DNA of 64,000 nucleotides from Alosa alosa (lineage: Eukaryota > Chordata > Actinopteri > Clupeiformes > Clupeidae), in the NCBI RefSeq assembly GCF_017589495.1, contig NC_063199.1, positions 1,896,378 through 1,960,377 of the forward strand, given 5' to 3'. This document shows, in pieces, positions 52,601-61,600 of the stretch; position 1 is the first letter of the stretch; each line of letters opens with the position of its first letter. Below the pieces are notes generated by a model. That model did no database searches, had not been told where the DNA came from, and worked only from the letters and a program-made list of their open reading frames with translations. A program made the translations under genes and the position numbers.

Positions 52601-55600
52601 TGTGAAGCTTCACTTTCCTGGGCCTTATGATTTTGCAGCACAACCAATTTTAGCGAAGGAAATAAGAATTATAATCAGAACAAAAACAATAGGGTTCCCG
52701 CAGCCGCGCTGCTTGAAGCCCTAATGATGATGATGATGACGACGACGATGTTACCAAAAACACTATGATGACATTAAAGCTGCCACTGTTCTTCAAGCCA
52801 CTTACCATATCTTGGATCATTTAGTTTAACTGGATTGAAATACTTCTGACCATCATATTTTCCACATGGGAGGGTGTCAATCAAGTGGTTAAAAGGATTT
52901 CCTGGAAGGGTGGAAGATATGAACATGAGGAAATGTATCAAAACTGCACTCAGCTGTTCACACATGCACTTAAATCCTGAACTTTTCTGGGTGGACACAT
53001 AGACCACAAAACAGATTTCTAATTGGTCAGGCCCACTATTACCCACAGACTTTTGAACATTTTGAAGATGGTGGAAGGGGATAGGATACAGTCAGTTGTC
53101 AGTTGGGTAATTCTTAGTGTATTTTAAATCTTGAGGAATAGGCTACACTGGAGATTGATTTTAACAACTGACTCACTTATTTCACCTTTTCCGTCCATCT
53201 AGATGTTTCTTATGTATTACAAGACATATCATGAGTGGAATAAACAGTAGGCTATACCTTTTCTGAGTATTTCAAGTTTACATGTTTCAGAGAACCAAAT
53301 CAGAACAAGTAATATGTTAGCAATAGCCTTGAATGCCCAGGCCAGGTTACAGCCTCATCTCATAATACTATCTAAGCCTGAATCTTACTTTGAAGTTTCC
53401 TTAATATCCGTACATTTCACATATTATTTAGGCTAATATTTCAAATCAAATATTTGAGTGTGCACTACTGTGTGGGACAGCGCTGTCCAGGGTGCCCTCT
53501 CACCCTTTTTTAAAACCACATCCCCTATCAGAAAATAGTTCCAACATCCTGAATTCTCACCTACGGGCAATTCCATGTTCATTTAGGTCTTATTGTTTGA
53601 AACCGATCTGATTGAATTTGATAGACAATGATTCGTTTTATAACAGGAGTGTGTGTGTGTGTGTGTGTGTTTGTGTGCGTATGCGTGGGAGAGCGCGAGA
53701 GAAAGACGAGGTCAAAGCTAATTGAGAAAGTAATCAATTTTGCATTAAACCCGGAAGGAAGATATGTCTATAATATTCTATACAGAAATGGTCATCTTCT
53801 TAATGGTAATCCTGACAATACTCTGAAAATCTCTCTCACAGTAATTTTGCTTATCAGTTGTTCTACTTCATACAAATCCAAAAAGCCACAATAAACAGTA
53901 ATGAGAAATAAAACCCATTATAAACAGGAAAGAAGCATTTACCCATAAACTATAACTGCGTATCAACTGTGCCACTAGTTTGCGGGACAATAACACAGAT
54001 TTTTAAGTTATTTGAACAATAGTGGTGAATCATAGTCAACTTGACAAAAGAATAGAAGTTAAGATAACACCAAGGACAAATAATTTTTTACAGTGGGGTG
54101 GTTGAGGATATCATCTTGATCATTGAATTAAGATATCAGGGAGCAGATCCAGTCAGTGCCCTATAGGCCAAAGTATGGGTGAAGGATGAGACAGGATGGC
54201 AGCCACTCTAGATCACTCTTCCAGAGGCCTCCCACGGCTGTTATAAACAACTATTGTGGCTGCAAAAAAGGGTGTACTATGGGTTGCAGGTGCAAAAAGG
54301 CTGCCCTCAAGTGCACTGATCTTTGCTCTTGCTTAGGAGACTGTTAGCCTGGACAGAGCCATCGAGACATGACATTAAAAAAGGAAAACATTGTTGAGAC
54401 AAATGCTTGTGTGTGTTTATTAAAAGGAGTTCTTTATTAAATTGCTCTTTATCATATTATTAGAATGTTGCCAATTACAGGTTCCATTTGATACGGTCAT
54501 AATGAACTCAAGCAACCAGTTTGAATGGCAGTTAATGTACATTCTAGATCTTGACAGTAGAATTCTGGAATGACTTGTAAAAATATTTTACTCCTCAAAG
54601 ATGTGTATATTATACAGCAAATATCTAGCCCGAGACGTCAGATCTGAAGTGCCTCCACGTCTGAAATTAAACCTTAGGGGGTGAAGATTATATGGTGAAA
54701 CTTTCATGCTTTAGTCATAAAATACGTAACTATACTGTAGGTTTAAGGTCACCAATGTTTTTGAACCACTTCCTAATTGGGTTCTGTTCCTATGTGTACG
54801 AAGTTTGGTGTTGATACGTGAAAGACTTGCTGAGATATGAGTTCACTTTGGGCAGCCATGGCCTAATGGTTAGCGCTTCGGACTTGTAACCGGAGGGTTG
54901 CCGGTTCGAACCCCGACCAGTAGACACGGCTGAAGTGCCCCCTTGAGCAAGGCACCTAACCCCTCACTGCTCCCCGAGCACCGCTGTTGTGTGCAGACAG
55001 CTCACTGCGCCGGGATTAGTGTGTGCTTCACCTCACTGTGTGCTGAGTGTGTTTCACTAATTCACGGATTGGGATAAATGCAGAGACCAAATTTCCCTCA
55101 AGGGATCAAAAGACTTTTACTTATATAACTTACTTATACTTAGCCCCCAAAAACATGCTGCTACATTGCTATGCTAATTTAAGCCTACTCGTTTTGAATT
55201 CTCAAAGTTGTATCTATCCCTGTGACAACCCTAGACATACTTCCTGGTCAGCTCACTATTCGAGCTGACATTTCAGACACACTGTGCTAGTACACATGAA
55301 CTTGAATCGTGTGAATGACTGAGGGATGAGAACCGTGGTCTCTATGGAAATTAATTGATGTATCCAATAATTCTACCAAAGGAAAAAATTACCTTGTGAA
55401 TAAAATTCAAGACTTTGAAAACAAAATTCAATACTTTTAAGGTTTTTATATGACAATATTACATTTATTTTGTTTTTTCAAAACTTTAAAGACCCTGCGT
55501 GTACCCTGATAAATCTAATTCAAAGATAACATTGAGTAGTATTAAGCTATATTTAATTTGTAAGCTATAAAAAATGTTAATTTTTTATTTTCTTTTAAAT

Positions 55601-58600
55601 TGTATGTCCACTGCAATGATTTGGGAAAATTAATGTAATGCAAATAATTTTTTAATAGAATCTTGAGACTAAAAATCAATATTGAATCGAATCGTGACAT
55701 ATCCTAAATCATGCGCCCCTATTTCATAATATAAATTTATCTATGCTAACGAAGCTGTAGACTAACACACTGACAGTTTCGAATACAGTATGAGAAGTTA
55801 CGTGCTCCATAGCACGTAAAGTACAGACTTAAGTCAAGGGCAGAATGCTCACAGGCTGAAAAGTGCTTATTTGTCTTTACTTAAATTGTTTCATATCATA
55901 CTCATACTTTTTGATAATAGGATGTCTTGATAATGGGGGAGATGGGGGACACAAGCGGCTGCAACATCCCTACCACAAATTGGTCCAAGTGCCCACAGGG
56001 ACCCTTGTTCGAATCCAACTTGTGGTCAATAGCTCAATCCCTCCCCATCTCTCTGCCCCACTAGCTAGCGCGGGAATGATGCCAAAAACCTCCCTTGCTA
56101 CCAACCGGTGGATCCATCAAACGTCATGTCAAACACCTACTAGTACGTTCATTGCTTTATTATGCAACAACAAAATTGTAGTCTACTATCTTAGATTTTA
56201 GTTTCACATTAGCCTATGTTGCAAGCAACACTTAACATGACCAATAGGGCTACAAATTGTGGTTAACTAGTCTCGATAGCATATTGCGAACCATAGGAAC
56301 TTTTAGGAACTTTAATCATAGCCTATAGCCAAACTGAAATAAATGTGAATGTATGATAAGCCTGTCAGTTCGACTGGCGACCCACAGTTGGATAAGCAGG
56401 TCCCCCGAGCAGTCAGCATTGCCAGACACTGTCAGAAACTGCAGTCCGAAGGATACATTTGTCCAGAAAACGTTGTTAAACTTAGCCTATAGGCTAGGAT
56501 ACATAATCACATTGGAGATGATCTGAAGTGGGCTCATATGCTTCCATATATTATATAATGTATTGATGTAAAAAAGAGAAAATGTGATGAGGCCAGCCTA
56601 TGACACTTCTGATATATCGCAGATAATTGGTTATGGTCCTGTTTTGCAGATGGTAATTACGCATAACAGTTTTAAGCAACAATAGCAATAGCTCGTCACT
56701 AATAATGACACAAATAGGCTAATGAATGCTCATTTAATGAAGTTTCAACATTGGAACATGAAAACTGTACAACACAAGCCTACATGTATCCATCATGTTC
56801 CAACAGAATAAGCACATATATGTATATATTGCACCAATTCTGGGCACATGTTGGATAAGTGTAAGTTCATGTAGGTATAGCATTCTAGGCTGCTAATAAA
56901 AAGGCAATTATTCTGATACATGTCAGTAAGGCGGTTGGTATGACGTTTGGTTGGTCGATCGGTTGGTTGATCAGATGGACGGTCGGAAGGTTTTTGGCAC
57001 GATTCCCGCGCCATATTAGTTTACTGTCTAAGATAACTAGCCTACTTTATTGATAGGACCTAAGTGAGGTCAGGGCTAGTGTTACATCTTTTTACTTCTC
57101 TTTTTCAGCTGTACCGCATTCATACCGAACTGTGTGATATTCTCTAGCCCCTCGAATTGGGCCATTTTCATTACTCGTGGTACCCCCCCCCCGTAAAACT
57201 GGCTGTGTCTTGTAAAGTATTGATCTTACATAAGAGTAATTTTACAGTGTGTCTCCTGGGTAACATAGGTACACCTGGTATTTTTTTCAGAATTTTTTGA
57301 GACCTAAGTGCGTGGGCCCTGGTTGAACTGACGTGGAATGACCCACTTAACATATGAAGAATAATAACAGAGCAGTAAGAATAGCATGAAGAGCAGTAGG
57401 ACATAGCTATGTATAAGTATAGTTGCACTATATACATTTGTAAATAAATAGAACAATATGGGTGGGATAGGGTAGTGCAATTGTTCGTTGTGCGACTGGG
57501 GATGTCCGCCTCCTTGTTGACAGTGTTGACATGGCGAAAAACTCGAGTGCACAACAGGAATACACTTGACGTTGTGATAGGAATATGCTATGTGCCTCAA
57601 TTTAGACCATCATAATAGAGACCAACATGTATCTACTTCTGATATTTGTGCAGATCCAATGTGAAAAGTGCCAGAGATGGTTCCACACATCTTGTCTTGG
57701 ACTGACACTCGACTGTGTGCCAGATGAAGACAGCACTTGGTGTTGTGAAATGTGTTGCATTTGAGCTGTAAATACTGTAAATAGTTTAAATTACAAGTTT
57801 TTGTTGCATTTATTTCAATTTAGCATTTGTAGCATGGTAAGGTCAAAGGATGAGAGAAGCTAGTTGCCCCCTCTTTATTTTCAATTTCACATGTGAGTCC
57901 CCACTATTTCTGATGTAATCAAATTCTATGTTTTTTATTTTTTTAATACAAAATGGGAAATGCTTTTGGATTGAAAGAAGTAATTTGCTTTCTTTTTGGC
58001 GAATATTGTTTTTAAATAAATTACTTCATCTTCATATCTTTGGTGAATGTTTTTCTGGTTCCATATTTGATGATAATTTCAGGAACACCTGAGGGGTATT
58101 CCAGAAAGGAGGTTTAACAAACACTGAGATAAAACTTAACCTCTGGGTTGTCTGAACCTGTGGCGACTAAACCCGAGCTGTCGGTTCCAAAACACCGGTT
58201 ACCAGTTAGTTCAATCAACCCTGTGTTAGATAACCTAGAGTTGTGCGCGTTCACGGCGAACTTATAAAGGCATCATCTATTGAGAGTCGAAACAATGAGT
58301 GAAAAGGGCGAAACGAAGAGCACCGTATTTTTCAGAGGCGGAGTAGTCGAGGCTTACAAGGAGAGAACTGTAATAACAAAAAAAAGAGCAATACTTAAGC
58401 GCCTGCGTCCGAGACCTTGCTTGGCAGAGAATAGCCTAACTGACCGTGTAAATGCGTACGTTTAGGATAGCCTATTTAATGTCAAAAGCACAATTAAATA
58501 ATTCACTGGACATCACGTATTGTATTGAATGTTTTGAATGATGCTTTCTTAAACTAGCCTACCTCGTCACAGATTGAGTGGGCCATAGAATTCTTTGAGA

Positions 58601-61600
58601 ATCCCAAATGTAATTTTCTATTTTAACACGGGTTCTGCAGCTGTGGGCCAAGTTAAACTTTTGCGCTCCATCATCGGAAGGGTGAATGTCGGAAGGCATG
58701 GGTAGCCTATTGGACACATTTCAGTGCACATTTGGAAAATGTAATAAGTGATGCTGACCTGCCAGTTGGTGAAACTACACATTAATGATCCTCGTGGGTT
58801 TGTGTCCAGGAAAACGAATGAAGTTGCGCGGGAGGGACTGCTTTAAGCGCCAAAGGCAAACTTTACGCACCGACCGACAGCTTGCCGATATGCTTCTGCG
58901 TCTCAACACTACAAAACTCCCAGTCGGGAGCGTGTGTAGCCTATTAAAAAAATATTTTATCCCAAATGCCATCAGCATTCTTAACCAAACTTAGTTACAA
59001 CATGCATACCCGGCTGAGCTGTACAGCTATATTTTAAACTTATTTATCAATTTTCTATAGGCTATGTTTCCCCTTTTTTGTACTGTACTTGTTTTAATTA
59101 TATCTTCAATGTGTCTGAGATGTTGTTTGTCCATCTGTCTGGTGAGCCAAACACAAATGTCCACTATGGTGTAGGCTAGGCTAGCTAGCCTACATTAAAG
59201 ATTTATTTTATTCTATTCTAATCCACCATGCTGCTTTTCAAGTAGCCTATATTTAGGATTCAGCTGAAAAACTCTAGCGCTCTTGAAAAACTTGTTTGGA
59301 AAAGAATGGATAGGCCATCATGTGATGTTGTGGTCTTATCGCCCTCTCACGGTGAATTGCACGGATGAATATTACATGATTTTGTGCTTCTTTGTCAATC
59401 GGACCTTCGTCAAAATGAAACGCCATTGTGTGACAAGTTGACAAGCTGATTGAACATGCACTGAAATAATCGAACATAACCTGAACAAAACCTACCCCCT
59501 ACCAGGTTAAGTTCAGAGCCTATGTTACCATAGTTACTTACATAGCCTGATCATTTTTGAGCTTTCTGGAACTGAAATCCCAGGTTTACCGTTTACTCTG
59601 GGTTATACCCAGTTCAGTTCAGAGCCTATGTTACCATAGTTACTTACATAGCCTGATCATATTTGAGCGTTCTGGAAATGAAATCCCAGGTTTACCGTTA
59701 ACTCTGTGTTAACATACCCAGTTAAGCCAGTAAACCTGCTTTCTGGAATACCCCTCTGACCTGTAGTTAGTAGCAGTGAGAGTTTGTGAAGGACTTCAGC
59801 TATCAGAATGAGAAAAAGTCGTTTCATTGACTTTCTGGTGATTCTTTTATCAGCAAAAATGCACCTGTAGTAAGTAGCGGCCTACCATTGGCAACTACTA
59901 CAAGCAATCAGAATGAGAAAATGTCTTTTCGCTGATTTTTGGTGAATATTTTAACCATTTAAATGCATACTGTTTCACTATAATGGCAGATATCAGCCAA
60001 ATGTTACCTGTAGTAGGTAGCAGCCTACCATTGGCAACTACTACAGCAATCAGAATGGGAAAATGTCCTTTCGCTGATTTTTGGTGAATATTTTAAACAT
60101 TTAAATGCATACTGTTTCGCTATAATGCCAGATATCAGCAACATTTCACCTGTAGTAGGTAGCAGCCTACCCAGATAGCACACGTTTTGGCTGAAGTCTG
60201 GAATACGTTTGGTATTTTGGGGTTTGTTTTGGCATAGAAGCGGCAAAGTAAATGCTTTCGGCTGAACTGTGGCAAGATTGTGGTTTACCATAATAGATAA
60301 AAAGGCGCCAGCGGTAGATAACTAGTTATGGCATATGTCTGGTCAACCAGATGAATGGGCAAATAGCGGGACGGTTTACTGACATGCAGGTGCGTTTTGG
60401 CGTCCTTGTGGTTTCCCAGAAGACTGATCAAAGACCGGGAATTTTCTCTAGAAGAGACGTCTAGTACTTCACTAACTCCAGCACTATCACAGGCGGTAAG
60501 AACATTTTCCTGTCTTCAAATAAACGTCTGAATTGTATACAAATATAGTCGTGATTCTACATAGCTCTATAACAGATATGACTATAGCTTCGTTTTGGTG
60601 AATAGCTTTGTAACAGCCCACTATGCAAACGTTATTTATCGACAACACGTCTTTTTATTACAGTATTTGTAACGTAGCCTACTGGCAAAGTAGCTATTTA
60701 ACGTTAGCTTGTTAATCTAAAGGCAAACTTGTGAAACACAGGCAAACTTAAATCACTGAACACATCCAATATTGCACACCAATTATTTCCCTTTTTTCTG
60801 TTCTGTTTTCAGTGCATAAGACATTCAGTGGAGCTGCAGCAAGCAGTATAAATGGGTACGTTTTTATCATGGCAATAAAGCCTCATTTTGCCCTAATATA
60901 GCTAGCTTAGTAGCTAGTTAACATGTTAACCTAAATGCTCTGCAGGTGGTAAACTTTTTTAAAACACAGATAGACATATCAATGAACACATCCACTTATT
61001 TCCCTTTTTTCCCTCTTCTGTTTTCAGTGCATAAGGCATTCAGTGGAGCTGCACCTTAATGGGGTAAGTTTCAATCACTGTAGGCCTAATACAGCCTCAT
61101 TACCCTACACCTAATGTCCCGCATCTGAATTAAACTTCACTAAACAATTTCCTAGGCTATTTAAAGAGTAGATTTAGTAATTGTGTTTATTCTATCTTTG
61201 TGTGTACCGGTATGTTGTCAATTTCAGATGCTAGAAATCTGCAGCAAGTGGTATAAATGGGTAAGTTTTAACAATAAAGCCTCATTTTGCCCTAATATAG
61301 CTAGCTAAATAGCTAGTTAACATGTTAACCTAAATGCTCTGCAGGGGCCAAACTTTTTTAAAACACAGACAGAAATATCAATGAACACATCCACTTATTT
61401 CCCTTTCTTCTCTTCTGTTTTCAGTGCATAAGGCATTCAGTGGAGCTGCACCTTAAGGCAATAGTAATGGGTAAGTTTCAATCACTGTAGGCCTAGAGCC
61501 TGATTTTTACCCTACACTCAATGACCACATCTGAATTAAATTTCACAAACAATTCCCAAGGCTATTTAAAGAGTAGATTTAGTAATTGTGTTTATGTTGT

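Noticed and set aside
54850..54915. Functional tRNA gene
   Set aside because: The A and B boxes belong to a SINE with a full fish SINE body; cloverleaf pairing is poor.
56930..57014. Arg/Thr/Asp-rich minus-strand frame (PSDRPSDQPTDRPTKR)
   Set aside because: Translation of a short GGTTGGT-type low-complexity run; no protein family.
59760..60169. CRISPR-like array (143-bp repeats)
   Set aside because: A vertebrate context, head-to-tail satellite-type units without spacers.
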